Shown one piece after another: positions 28,645 through 39,134 of a DNA stretch of 64,000 nucleotides. Under the pieces are notes generated by a model. The model was given only the letters and a program-made list of their open reading frames with translations. It did not search any database and was not told the origin of the DNA. Both the position numbers and the translations under genes were made by a program. This DNA comes from Deltaproteobacteria bacterium. GTDB lineage: Bacteria > JADJOY01. The stretch covers positions 124,001 through 188,000 of the forward strand of contig JADJOY010000003.1 in NCBI GenBank assembly GCA_016713535.1. Direction: 5' to 3'. Each line of letters begins with the position of its first letter. The first letter of the stretch is position 1.

Positions 28645-30438
28645 ATGAGCGAGCAGAGCATCCCCGAGCTCTTCTGGAACCGAGTTGCGAAGCATCCCGA
28701 CCGCACGATGCAGCGCAGCAAGAAGTACGGACAGTGGATGGAGGCGTCGTGGAAGCAGGTTGGCGACGAGGTGAAGGGGATCGCGCTCGGGCTCGTCGAC
28801 CTGGGGCATCAACCCGGTGACGCCGTGGCACTGCTCTCGCAGAGCCGCGCCGAGTGGGTTCGGTGTGACCTCGGCATCCTCAGCGCCGGTGGCGTCACCA
28901 TTCCCGTCTATCCGTCGCTGCTCCCGGACCAGACCCAATACGTGGTCGACGACTCCGACGCGAGGTTCCTGATCGTCGAGGACAAGTCGCAGCTCCAGAA
29001 GGCGATCAAGATCAAGCCGCAGCTCCCCAACCTGAGGGCGCTGGTGGTGATCGATCCCTCGGGCTGCAAACTGTCGGACACGATCGTCAGCCTCGAGCAG
29101 CTCGTGGCGCGCGGAAAGAGGCGCGAGCAGAGCGAGCTCGAAGCGCGCCTGGCGGGCATCCGTCGCGATCAGGTCGCGACCATCGTCTACACGTCCGGCA
29201 CCACCGGCAACCCCAAGGGCGTCGTGCAGAGCCACGGTAACCACCTCTCCGCCACCGAGGCTGCGGCGTCGGTGGGGCTCGGCAGCGAGGACGACGTCGA
29301 CCTGCTGTTCCTGCCGCTCGCTCACTCGTTCGCGCGCCTCGAGGAGTACACCCAGCTCCGGGTCGGCACCACCACGGCATTCGCCGAGAAGATCGAGACG
29401 GTGGTCGAGAATCTCGCCGAGGTGCGGCCCACGATCGTGTTCTCGGTGCCACGCATCTACGAGAAGATCTACGCCAAGGTCCAGGCCGGTGCGCAGCAGG
29501 GGCCGCCGCTCAAGCAGAAGATCTTCGCGTGGTCGGTCGGCGTGGGCGGGCAGGTGAGCAAGCTCAAGCAGGCGCGCAAACCGATCCCGCCGATGCTCGC
29601 CCTCCAGTACAAGGTCGCGCACAAGCTTGTGTTCTCGAAGCTCCACGAGAAGCTCGGAGGTCGCCTCAAGTATTTCATCTCCGGCGGTGCGCCGCTCGGG
29701 CGCGAGATCGCCGAGTTCTTCCACGCTGCGGGCCTTCTGATCCTGGAAGGCTATGGGCTGACGGAGACCTGCCCGGTGCTCACCGTCAGCCGGCCGGAGC
29801 ACTACAAATTCGGCAGCGTGGGACCGGCATTGCCGGGTGTCGAACTCAAGATCGCGCCCGACGGCGAGATCCTCGGCCGCGGGCCGAACATCGCCCTCGG
29901 CTACTTCAAGCGCGAGCAGGACACCAAGGACGCATTCCTGCCGGACGGGTGGTTCGCGACTGGCGACATCGGCGAGATCGACGGCGATGGATTCCTGCGC
30001 ATCACCGACCGCAAAAAGGACCTGATCGTCACGTCGGCCGGAAAGAACATCGCCCCGCAAAACATCGAGAACCTCCTCAAGAACGACCCGCTCGTCAGCC
30101 AGGCCATGGCGTTCGGAGACAAGCGCAAGTACATCACCGCGCTGATCACCCTGGATCCGGAGCAGGCGCCGGTGTGGGCGAAGGCGAACGGCGTCCCCGA
30201 CGGCGCCCCGGAGGCGCTCGCCAGGGACCCCAAGGTGACCGCCCGGATCCAGGCGGTGGTCGACGAAGTGAACAAGAAGCTCGCGAGCTTCGAGCAGATC
30301 AAATACTTCCGCATCATTCCGCAGGATTTCTCGATCGAGGCCGGCGACCTCACTCCCACGCTGAAGGTGAAGCGCAAGGTCGTGACCGCGAAGTACCAGG
30401 ACCTCCTCGACGCGATGTACGCGGTGCAGGCTGAGTAA
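28645..30438 (+). CDS. Long-chain acyl-CoA synthetase (AMP-forming, FadD-like)
   Basis: Activates fatty acids to acyl-CoA via acyl-adenylate; peripheral inner-membrane or cytoplasmic. 597 residues. The AMP-binding P-loop is YTSGTTGNPKG (182-192), then EGYGLTETCPV and ATGDIGEIDGDGFLRITDRKKD with a C-terminal lysine (TLKVKRK). The length and insertions match the long-chain (FAA1-type) branch, rather than the short-chain branch. ATG at 28645 has GGAGA nine bases upstream. It starts a lipid-related run with the SCP2 and CaiB-type genes. Confidence 0.9.
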   Translation: MSEQSIPELFWNRVAKHPDRTMQRSKKYGQWMEASWKQVGDEVKGIALGLVDLGHQPGDAVALLSQSRAEWVRCDLGILSAGGVTIPVYPSLLPDQTQYVVDDSDARFLIVEDKSQLQKAIKIKPQLPNLRALVVIDPSGCKLSDTIVSLEQLVARGKRREQSELEARLAGIRRDQVATIVYTSGTTGNPKGVVQSHGNHLSATEAAASVGLGSEDDVDLLFLPLAHSFARLEEYTQLRVGTTTAFAEKIETVVENLAEVRPTIVFSVPRIYEKIYAKVQAGAQQGPPLKQKIFAWSVGVGGQVSKLKQARKPIPPMLALQYKVAHKLVFSKLHEKLGGRLKYFISGGAPLGREIAEFFHAAGLLILEGYGLTETCPVLTVSRPEHYKFGSVGPALPGVELKIAPDGEILGRGPNIALGYFKREQDTKDAFLPDGWFATGDIGEIDGDGFLRITDRKKDLIVTSAGKNIAPQNIENLLKNDPLVSQAMAFGDKRKYITALITLDPEQAPVWAKANGVPDGAPEALARDPKVTARIQAVVDEVNKKLASFEQIKYFRIIPQDFSIEAGDLTPTLKVKRKVVTAKYQDLLDAMYAVQAE

Positions 30439-30495
30439 CTCGCCGGCGAGCGCCTGCTTGGTCGCGAGCCGAAGAGGTCGGACTCACGGCAAGCC

Positions 30496-30525
30496 TTGAC
30501 AGCCTCGCCGGCTTCGGGCTACGAA
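30496..30525 (+). promoter_or_regulatory. Probable promoter of the SCP2 gene
   Basis: TTGACA (30496-30501), an 18 bp gap and TACGAA (30520-30525). The -35 is perfect and the -10 moderate. The element stands 102 bp before the SCP2 ATG and directly before an inverted repeat. Confidence 0.45.
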
Positions 30526-30528
30526 ACC

Positions 30529-30544
30529 GATTGACGAATCAATC
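30529..30544. promoter_or_regulatory. Operator-like inverted repeat at the SCP2 transcription start
   Basis: GATTGA, CGAA and TCAATC form a perfect 6+6 palindrome with a 4 bp centre, starting three bases after the predicted -10 box. The position suits a repressor of the TetR or FadR/GntR kind, which often govern fatty-acid genes. The regulator is not in the window. Confidence 0.45.
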
Positions 30545-30627
30545 ACCCGGGCAAAGGGGTTGATCGTGAGGGGCGCGAGCAATCCCGCTCGGCCGTTCAA
30601 CGCAGGGCGTGAAGAGGAGAAGGGGCC

Positions 30628-30961
30628 ATGTCGAAGACTTGCAAGGACATTTTCGAGGGCGACATCGCGGGCCGGATCGCCAAGGACCCGGCCAAGTCCA
30701 AGACCGTGAACGCGATCTACCTCTTCGATGTCGCCGGTGACGGCGGCGGCAAGTCGGACGGTCGACCTCAAGAGCGACAGCCCCAGCGTCACGGAAGGCG
30801 ACGCGGGCAACGCGGAGTGCACCATCACCGTGTCGGCGCAGGACTTCCTCGACATCGACACCGGCAAGCTCAATCCGCAGGTTGCGTTCATGTCGGGCAA
30901 GCTCCGCATCAAGGGCGACATGAGCAAGGCGATGAAGCTGGGCCAGGTCCTCAAGGGCTGA
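30628..30961 (+). CDS. SCP2 sterol-carrier-domain protein (one frameshift)
   Basis: Small lipid-binding protein that in bacteria probably carries fatty acyl or sterol-like ligands. ATG at 30628 follows GAAGAGGAGAAGGGG. The N-terminal half is KTCKDIFEGDIAGRIAKDPA and NAIYLFDVAGDGGGK. An extra base at 30754-30755 breaks the frame; without it the text continues as KWTVDLKSD, ECTITVSAQDFLDIDTGKL and FMSGKLRIKGDMSKAMKLGQ, the typical SCP2 end, about 110 residues in all. It has its own promoter and terminator and sits between acyl-CoA synthetase and CoA-transferase genes. Confidence 0.85.
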
Positions 30962-30985
30962 GTCCAACGCGCGTCGCGCGAGAGA

Positions 30986-31014
30986 GGGCGGGGCGGAAAC
31001 GTCCCGCCCTTTTT
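30986..31014 (+). terminator. Rho-independent terminator after the SCP2 gene
   Basis: GGGCGGGGCG (30986-30995) pairs with CGTCCCGCCC (31000-31009) through ten pairs including one G-U, around the tetraloop GAAA, followed by TTTTT (31010-31014). Confidence 0.9.
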
Positions 31015-31084
31015 CGCTCCGAACCTTCCCACCCCTGGGCGCGAGACGCCCACCTCAGCCGTCCGTTGCCGGGAGACCCGCGTC

Positions 31085-32292
31085 ATGTCGAAGCCCGCAC
31101 CGACCTCGTCCCAGCCCGGCGCACTCGCCGGTCTCAAGATCCTCGATTTGAGCCGGCTCCTGCCCGGCCCGTTCGCGACGCTCCTCCTCGCCGATCTCGG
31201 TGCAGAGGTGCTCAAGGTCGAGGACCCGATCAAGGGCGACTACACCCGCATGACGCCGCCGTTCGTGGGCAGCGAGAGCGCGCGCTTCATGTCGCTGAAC
31301 CGCAGCAAGCGCTCCATGACGCTCAACCTCAAGAGGCCGGCGGCGCGCCAGGTTCTCCTCGACCTAGTGGGTCACTACGACGTGTTGATCGAGCAGTTCC
31401 GGCCCGGCGTGATGGATCGGCTCGGCGTTGGATACGAGACGCTCAAGCAGGTGAACCCCCGGCGCATATACTGCGCGCTCACCGGTTACGGTCAGGACGG
31501 CCCGTGGCGTGACCGGGCGGGGCACGACCTCAACTACTGGAGCCTCGCCGGGGCCACCGGCATCTCGGGATGGGCGTCGAGCCCGCCGCCCGTTTACGGA
31601 GTGCAGGTGGCCGACATCGCGGGCGGGGGTTGATGGCGGTGGCGGGAATCCTCGCGGCGGTCGTCAGTCGCCAGCGCACCGGCGAGGGGCAGTTCGTGGA
31701 CGTGTCGATGCACGACGGCTCGCTCGCGCTCCTCGCCATGACGGCGGGCGACTATCTCGCGAGCGGCGAGATCCCGACCCGTGAAGGTGGCACCCTCAAC
31801 GGGCATGCGGTCTGCTATCGCGTGTACGAGACGAAGGATGGCAAGGCGGTGTCGCTCGGCGCGCTCGAGCCGCAGTTCTGGACCGCCTTCTGCAACGCCG
31901 TGGACCGTCCCGATCTGCTCCCCGAGGCCTTCGCGAGCGGGGCCGATCGCGACCGTGTCCTCGCCGAGATGATCGCGCTCTTCAAGACCAGGACGCGCGA
32001 CGAGTGGGTCGAGCTCCTGAAGGACGTGGACTGCTGCTTCGAGCCCGTCCTCGACCTCGCCGAGGCGTTCTCGCATCCCCACGCCGTGGCGCGCGACATG
32101 GTCTGGGACCTCGACTACCCGGGGGTCGGCACGGTCCGTCAGCCCGGCTGCCCGATCAAGCTCTCCCAGACCCCGGCCGCCGTGCAGTCGATGCCTCCGA
32201 AGTGGGGCGAGCACACCCGCGATGTGTTGACGGAGATCGGCTACGGGCCGGACCGGATCGCTGCGCTCGAGGGAGAAGGGGCGTTTTCGTGA
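31085..32292 (+). CDS. CaiB/BaiF-type CoA transferase (one frameshift)
   Basis: Class III CoA transferase, often acting as alpha-methylacyl-CoA racemase or formyl/oxalyl-CoA-type transferase. Family motifs are LKILDLSRLLPGPFATLLLADLGAEV, LNRSKRSMTLNLK, LIEQFRPGVMDRLGVGYETL, CALTGYGQDGPW and GHDLNYWSLAGATG. The last may carry the active-site Asp (GHDLNY) of racemases, which suggests Amacr-like function. One G is missing at the run 31625-31629; with six G residues IAGGGLMAVAGILAAVVSR follows, and the protein ends at 32292, about 402 residues. It overlaps the next gene as GTGA. Confidence 0.88.
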
Positions 32293-33122
32293 CCTACGCC
32301 ATCGCGGGGCGGCTGCGCGCGCGCTGGTGGATCGTCGCCGCGCTCGCCGCTCCATGGGGCGGATGCGCCTCCGAGGCCTCGTCTCCGCGCTTGGAGCCAG
32401 CGTTGCCCCCACCCTCGGCCGGCGCGGTCCGTGCGGTCGGGGACTCGGCCGATGTGGCGACGTGGGGCGCACGCCGGGACGCGGCGTTGGCCCGGCTCGC
32501 GGCAGGCGGTGCGAGCCGGCTCGTTAGCGACCGCGTCGACGCGGCACGCTGCACCCGGAACCTCGCGCTCGCGCTTGCGGGCCCGGCCCAGCGGGCTGAC
32601 GAACTGCGCGCGCCGATGCCCTCGCGCGCGAGGCGGTACGCGCGGCGCCGACGGAACCCGGCGCTCGGTTTTGGGTCGCACGGATCGCGCTCGATCGGTT
32701 CCGCGAGGGACAGGCGGACGGTCGGGCCCTCGTCGAGGCACATTGGCTCCTCGCGGCGCTGGTGACCGAGAACCGGGCCTTCGGTGGGGGTGCCGCGCTC
32801 GGGTCCCTCGCCGAGGCATATGCTCTCGCCGGAGCGGCGCGATCCGATGCGTCCGAGCTCGAGCGCGCGGCGGCATTCTTCGAGGCGACGTTGGATGTCG
32901 CGCCGGGCTACCGCCCCGCGTTGCTGGGGTACGCGGAGGGCGTTCTCGAGCCATGGGGACTCGGCGAGCGCGTCCCGTCGCCTCGGGGAGTGCGCGGCTT
33001 TACCGCTGGCCGGCGCCGCCGACGATGGTCAGCGTCTCGTGGACGAGGATCGGGCGCAGCGACGCTGTACACGGCGAATCGGCGCCGCCGACGACGCGTC
33101 ACGGACCCTCCCCGTGCGTTGA
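32289..33122 (+). CDS. Lipoprotein of unknown function (probably two frameshifts)
   Basis: GTG at 32289 overlaps the CoA-transferase stop. The signal sequence (WWIVAALAAPWGGC) ends in a lipobox-like GGC. The coding sense moves near 32605-32612 to a frame reading ADALAREAVRAAPTEPGARF, EAHWLLAALVTENRAFGGGA and LERAAAFFEATLDVAPGYRP, a helical, TPR-like text. It then probably moves again near 32970-32990 to one reading CAALPLAGAADDGQRLVDED and ending TGA at 33120-33122, about 277 residues in total. The first shift is well supported and the second is weaker. It somewhat resembles TRAP-T-associated TPR lipoproteins but cannot be assigned. Confidence 0.5.
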
Positions 33123-33148
33123 CGGCGGTTCGCGCGCTCCGCTATGCT
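33119..33148 (+). promoter_or_regulatory. Promoter of tRNA-Val
   Basis: TTGACG (33119-33124), an 18 bp gap and TATGCT (33143-33148), 27 bp before the tRNA. The -35 overlaps the proposed stop codon of the lipoprotein gene. Confidence 0.6.
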
Positions 33149-33175
33149 CCACGGCTCGTCGCACACGAGAAGTCC

Positions 33176-33250
33176 GGGCGCTTAACTCAGCGGGAGAGTG
33201 CCATCCTCACACGGTGGAAGTCCCGGGTTCGAATCCCGGAGCGCCCACCA
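33176..33250 (+). tRNA. tRNA-Val, anticodon CAC
   Basis: A complete cloverleaf: acceptor GGGCGCT/AGCGCCC, D stem ACTC/GAGT, anticodon stem CCATC/GGTGG with loop CTCACAC (anticodon CAC, codon GUG) and T stem CCGGG/CCCGG with loop TTCGAAT. The discriminator A and an encoded CCA (33248-33250) follow. GUG is a common codon here. The tRNA lies just before tilS, a tRNA-modifying enzyme gene. Confidence 0.95.
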
Positions 33251-33341
33251 CCGACTGCTTCGGCCTGCCGACGACGGGCCGATGGGCCTGCCCCGATCGG
33301 CCACGAGCCGTTCGGCTGACGAGTTCAGCGGGGCGACCGAG

Positions 33342-34421
33342 GTGACGTCGCGCGAGCCGGGCGCGTCAGGCGGTGAGTGGGGGCCGCACTCGGCGCGGCG
33401 CGACCTTCTCGAGAAGGTGCTGCGTCGGCTCGATGCGTGCCGTGCCGCTCGACCCGGGCAGCGTGTGCTCGTGGCGTGCTCGGGCGGCCTCGACTCGACG
33501 GTGCTACTCGACATCCTGTCCCGGGTCGCCGAGCGGCGCGCGCTTCACGTACGAGTCGCGCACGTCGACCACAGAGTCCGGCCCGACTCCTGCGAAGACG
33601 CGCTCTTCGTGCGCGAGCTCGCGGCGGCGCGTGGCTGGGAGGTCTACCTCGGGGGGGTCGATCCCACCTCGCGAGCGATGCGAGAATCCCCCGAGGAGCG
33701 GCTGAGGGCCGCTCGCCACGCGCTACTGGAGGCAGAGGCGCAGCGCTGGAACGCCGATTGGCTCGCGGTCGGCCATCATGCCGACGACCAAGCCGAGTGG
33801 ATGCTGATGCGTCTGCTGCAAGGAGTGACGCCGGACGGGTGGGTGATGGAGCCGGTGCGTCCGCCCTGGATTCGACCCCTCTTCGACGTCTGGCGAGACG
33901 AGGTCCGCGCTTACGCGACCATGCGTGGCCTCGCGTGGCGCGAGGACTCGACCAATCGTGATCTCGCCGTGCCACGGAACCGGATCCGTCACCAGACTCT
34001 GCCCTGGCTCGAGGCGCACGGCGGGCCGGCGTTGCGCAGGTCGCTGGTCACCTGCGCGGCGGAGCTGCGCGACGATGCCGATCATCTCGCGCGGGAGTCG
34101 GCCGCGCTCCTTCACCGCGCTCTGACGGAATCGGGCTCGGGGATCTCGCTAACGGCATTCGCGGATCGTTCGCCCGCGCTCACCCGGCGTGCGGTGGCGC
34201 TATGGCTCCGGACCACGGGAGGAGTCGAGCCGCGTCGCTCGGTAGTCGTGGATGTGCTCGCCCTGATGCGACCGGACGCACGGGTCGGCAGCGGTCTCGA
34301 CCTCGGTGGCGGCTTGCGGATCGAACGCAAGGAGGCGACGGTGGAGCTCGATCGACGGCCGAGCGCGGAGTTCCCGCCCGCTCCGCCGTCAGCGCGTGTT
34401 GAGGGGGATGATCCCTTCTGA
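33342..34421 (+). CDS. tilS: tRNA(Ile)-lysidine synthase TilS
   Basis: ATP-dependent enzyme that changes C34 of tRNA-Ile(CAU) to lysidine so that it reads AUA. The PP-loop ATP-binding motif is SGGLDS (47-52), followed by VAHVDHRVRPDS, VGHHADDQAEWMLMRLLQG and a C-terminal region with WREDSTNRD and RNRIRHQTLPWL, all typical. 359 residues from GTG at 33342. The frame is open further upstream, but that part overlaps the tRNA, so a start beyond it is required. The start has no strong ribosome-binding site and could lie elsewhere between 33251 and 33400. Confidence 0.9.
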   Translation: MTSREPGASGGEWGPHSARRDLLEKVLRRLDACRAARPGQRVLVACSGGLDSTVLLDILSRVAERRALHVRVAHVDHRVRPDSCEDALFVRELAAARGWEVYLGGVDPTSRAMRESPEERLRAARHALLEAEAQRWNADWLAVGHHADDQAEWMLMRLLQGVTPDGWVMEPVRPPWIRPLFDVWRDEVRAYATMRGLAWREDSTNRDLAVPRNRIRHQTLPWLEAHGGPALRRSLVTCAAELRDDADHLARESAALLHRALTESGSGISLTAFADRSPALTRRAVALWLRTTGGVEPRRSVVVDVLALMRPDARVGSGLDLGGGLRIERKEATVELDRRPSAEFPPAPPSARVEGDDPF

Positions 34422-34427
34422 TAGCCT
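34399..34427 (+). promoter_or_regulatory. Possible ftsH promoter
   Basis: TTGAGG (34399-34404), a 17 bp gap and TAGCCT (34422-34427), overlapping the end of tilS and 52 bp before the ftsH start. Both boxes are imperfect. Confidence 0.3.
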
Positions 34428-34478
34428 GTCTCAACGCGACGTTCGCGAAATCAAACGGGAAAACGCGTAGGCCATCGG

Positions 34479-36409
<1,931 letters not shown>

Positions 36410-36484
36410 ATCCGACCCGGCCGCTCGGCGGCCGGCGCCGGTGGGTCGAACGTCCGAGCCCTTCGGTGTGTGCGCTGGAGTCGC

Positions 36485-37348
36485 ATGGTCGCAAGCTTCC
36501 GGTGCAAGGAGCGCACGCTGGTCATCGGCCGGCGAACGCTCGTGATGGGGATCCTCAACGTCACCCCGGACTCGTTCCATGACGGGGGCCGTGCCCGGGA
36601 TCCCGACGCCGCGCTAGAGCGCGCCGCGGCGCTCGTCGCAGGGGGCGCCGACGTGGTCGACGTCGGTGGCGAATCGACCAGGCCGGGTGCCGCCGAGGTG
36701 AGCGGCGCCGAGGAGATCGAGCGCGTCGTTCCCGTGATCGAGCGCATCGCGTCATCACTGGACGTCGTGGTGTCCGTCGATACCTCGAAGGCGGCCGTCG
36801 CGGAGCGCGCGCTCGCGGCCGGCGCTCACATCGTCAACGACGTGACCGCGCTCGGCGATCCCGACATGGCGGACGTCGTTCGCCGCAGCGGCGCGGGCTT
36901 GGCGCTGATGCACATGCGCGGTACGCCTCGGAACATGCAGCACGATCCGCGCTACGACGACGTCGTCGAGGAGGTGAGGGCCTTCCTCGGCGCGCGCGTC
37001 GCGTTTGCGCGGGCTGCGGGCATCGCGGCCGACAGAGTCGTGGTGGACCCGGGCATCGGCTTCGGCAAGAGCTTCACCCACAACTGGGAGCTTCTGCGTC
37101 ACCTCGGGCGCCTCCGCGATCTCGGTTGGCCGGTGCTGGTCGGCCTCTCGCGCAAGACGTTCCTCGGCGAGCTCGTCGGCGGTGGCGGGCCCGAGCGACG
37201 CGGCCCACCGACGTTCGCCGCCGCTGTCGCCGCCGTGCTGGCCGGCGCCGACCTCCTGCGTCTTCACGATCCTGCCGAAGCGCGGCCATTTCTCGCGGTC
37301 GCCGACCGCATGCGCTACGGCGAGGCGAGTGAGGAGTCGGCTCGATGA
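36485..37348 (+). CDS. folP: Dihydropteroate synthase FolP
   Basis: Joins para-aminobenzoate to the pterin pyrophosphate in folate synthesis, cytoplasmic. 287 residues. Signature motifs are GILNVTPDSFHDGG, DVGGESTRPGA, VSVDTSKAAVAERAL, VNDVTAL, LMHMRGTPRNMQ, DPGIGFGKSFTHN and GLSRKTFLG. ATG 36485 is preceded by GGAG; GTG at 36470 is the alternative. Its stop overlaps the cdaA start (ATGA), the usual linkage in many bacteria. Confidence 0.95.
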   Translation: MVASFRCKERTLVIGRRTLVMGILNVTPDSFHDGGRARDPDAALERAAALVAGGADVVDVGGESTRPGAAEVSGAEEIERVVPVIERIASSLDVVVSVDTSKAAVAERALAAGAHIVNDVTALGDPDMADVVRRSGAGLALMHMRGTPRNMQHDPRYDDVVEEVRAFLGARVAFARAAGIAADRVVVDPGIGFGKSFTHNWELLRHLGRLRDLGWPVLVGLSRKTFLGELVGGGGPERRGPPTFAAAVAAVLAGADLLRLHDPAEARPFLAVADRMRYGEASEESAR

Positions 37349-38172
37349 ACGAGATGGCTCGATCGTTCCTGGGCGTCTTCCACTGGCAGGATGCCGCCGA
37401 TGTCGTGATCGTCGCGGTCTTCCTCTACTGGATCATGGTGCTGATCAAGGGCACCCGTGCGGTGCAGATGCTAGTCGGACTGGCCGTCTTCCTGGGCCTC
37501 TACTGGGTGGCCGATCGCTTCGGCCTGCACACGATCCACGCGGTTCTCTCGACCTTCCTCGGCTCGATCTTCCTGGTGATCGTGGTGCTGTTCCAGAACG
37601 GGATCCGCCGTGGGCTCGTCGAGCTCGGCCGCAGCCCGCTCTTCTCCCGCCTGGCGCCGGCGGAGAGCGAGATGAACCTCGAGGAGCTGGTGCGCGCGGT
37701 GGTCTCTCTGGCGAGCCGTCGCATCGGCGCCTTGATCGTGCTCGAGCGCCGCACCGGCCTACGGGAGTTCATCGAGAGTGGCGTGCGCGTTGACGCTTCG
37801 TTTTCGAAGCAGCTCATCGAGTCGATCTTCCAGGGGGGCTCACCACTTCACGACGGTGCGGTGATCGTCAGCCGTGGCCGAATCGCCGCGGCGGGCTCGC
37901 TGTTACCGCTCACGGTCACCCCGGACGTGAGCCGAGCCCTCGGAACCCGGCACCGCGCCGCGCTGGGGATGAGCGAGGCTTCGGACGCGGTGGTACTCGT
38001 GGTCTCCGAGGAGACGGGTGTCGTGAGCCTCGCGGTGGGCGGGACGCTGGATCGTGACCTGGATGCGGCCCGGCTGCGCAAGCGTCTCGGTGAGATGCTC
38101 GGGCGGCGCGGCGGGCCGGGTGGGTCCGGCACGAGTGGCTCGACCGCCGACGTCGGACGGGAGAGTCCGTGA
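37345..38172 (+). CDS. cdaA: Diadenylate cyclase CdaA
   Basis: Membrane-bound enzyme making the second messenger cyclic di-AMP. 275 residues, with hydrophobic segments at about 18-34, 38-56 and 68-84, then the DAC domain with DGA (170-172, LHDGAVIV) and RHR (202-204, GTRHRAALG), both needed for catalysis. The C-terminal 30 residues are a Gly/Ser-rich tail. It overlaps folP by ATGA and cdaR by GTGA, the cdaA-cdaR-glmM layout in which CdaR regulates CdaA and both touch GlmM. Confidence 0.95.
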   Translation: MNEMARSFLGVFHWQDAADVVIVAVFLYWIMVLIKGTRAVQMLVGLAVFLGLYWVADRFGLHTIHAVLSTFLGSIFLVIVVLFQNGIRRGLVELGRSPLFSRLAPAESEMNLEELVRAVVSLASRRIGALIVLERRTGLREFIESGVRVDASFSKQLIESIFQGGSPLHDGAVIVSRGRIAAAGSLLPLTVTPDVSRALGTRHRAALGMSEASDAVVLVVSEETGVVSLAVGGTLDRDLDAARLRKRLGEMLGRRGGPGGSGTSGSTADVGRESP

Positions 38173-39134
38173 AGGACCTGGTCACCCGAAACCTCGGCCT
38201 GAAGCTTGCGGCGCTCTTGATGGCCCTCGCGTTGTGGCGCTTCGTGGGCACCGAACAGCGCAGCGAGATGGCGTTCTTCGTGCCACTTGAGATGCGCGGC
38301 CTGAGCCCCGATCTTGTCGTGACCCAAGGGGCGGTCGACACCGTGAACGTCAGGGTCGCCGGCTCGCGGGCGCAGTTGGCTCAGCTCGACTCGCGCCAGC
38401 TTGGAGTTCATGTCGACGTGAGCGGCGTGAAGCCGGGGACGTCCACGTTCGTCATCTCGCGCGATCAGTTCTCTTTGCCGCCGGGCGTGGAGGTTACCCG
38501 CGTCAGCCCGGCGGAGATCCCGATCACGGTCGAGAAGCTCGTCACCAAGACCGTGGAGGTGGAAGCCGTCATCGTCGGCGAGCCGATGAACGGCTTCCAC
38601 CTGGTGCCGGAGGCCACGCGCGTCGACCCGCCTCGGATCACGGTGAGCGTTCCGCAGAGCCAGTCCGACGGCCTGCGGCGGATCGGCACGCTCCCCATCG
38701 AGCTCGGAGGTGTCAAGGGCCCGTTCCGCCAGCGTGTCGCGGTGGATCGCAGCGATCCGCGAGCGCGGGTGGCGAATCCGGAGAGCGTGGTGGCGTTCGT
38801 GGCCATCGAGGAGGACCAGGGGGAGAAGACCTTCGACGAGGTCGCAGTGGAGGTCCGAAACATCGCGCCGGGGCGGGTAGGGTCGGTGGTGCCGCAGCGC
38901 GTGCGGCTCACCGTGCGTGCGCCGCTCTCGGTCCTGGCGACCGCGAGGGGCGACGAGGTCCAGGCGTGGGTCGATGCCCGGGGAGTCGATCGCGGGGATC
39001 GCTCGCTCACGGTCAACGTCGTGCTCCCCGCGGCGCTGGAGCGCGTTCGTCTTGAACCCTCGACCGTGCGTGTGGTAGTCGACACGGCTCCGCCGTCGGC
39101 CGGCGTGAATGAAACCCAGGCCAGGAAGCCATGA
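38169..39134 (+). CDS. cdaR: CdaA regulator CdaR (YbbR-domain protein)
   Basis: Protein of 321 residues with one N-terminal membrane anchor ([17 protein letters not shown]) and about three extracytoplasmic YbbR repeats ([49 protein letters not shown] and so on). In known systems CdaR binds and modulates the diadenylate cyclase. Start is GTG at 38169, overlapping cdaA. Its end overlaps glmM by ATGA. Confidence 0.9.
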   Translation: MKDLVTRNLGLKLAALLMALALWRFVGTEQRSEMAFFVPLEMRGLSPDLVVTQGAVDTVNVRVAGSRAQLAQLDSRQLGVHVDVSGVKPGTSTFVISRDQFSLPPGVEVTRVSPAEIPITVEKLVTKTVEVEAVIVGEPMNGFHLVPEATRVDPPRITVSVPQSQSDGLRRIGTLPIELGGVKGPFRQRVAVDRSDPRARVANPESVVAFVAIEEDQGEKTFDEVAVEVRNIAPGRVGSVVPQRVRLTVRAPLSVLATARGDEVQAWVDARGVDRGDRSLTVNVVLPAALERVRLEPSTVRVVVDTAPPSAGVNETQARKP

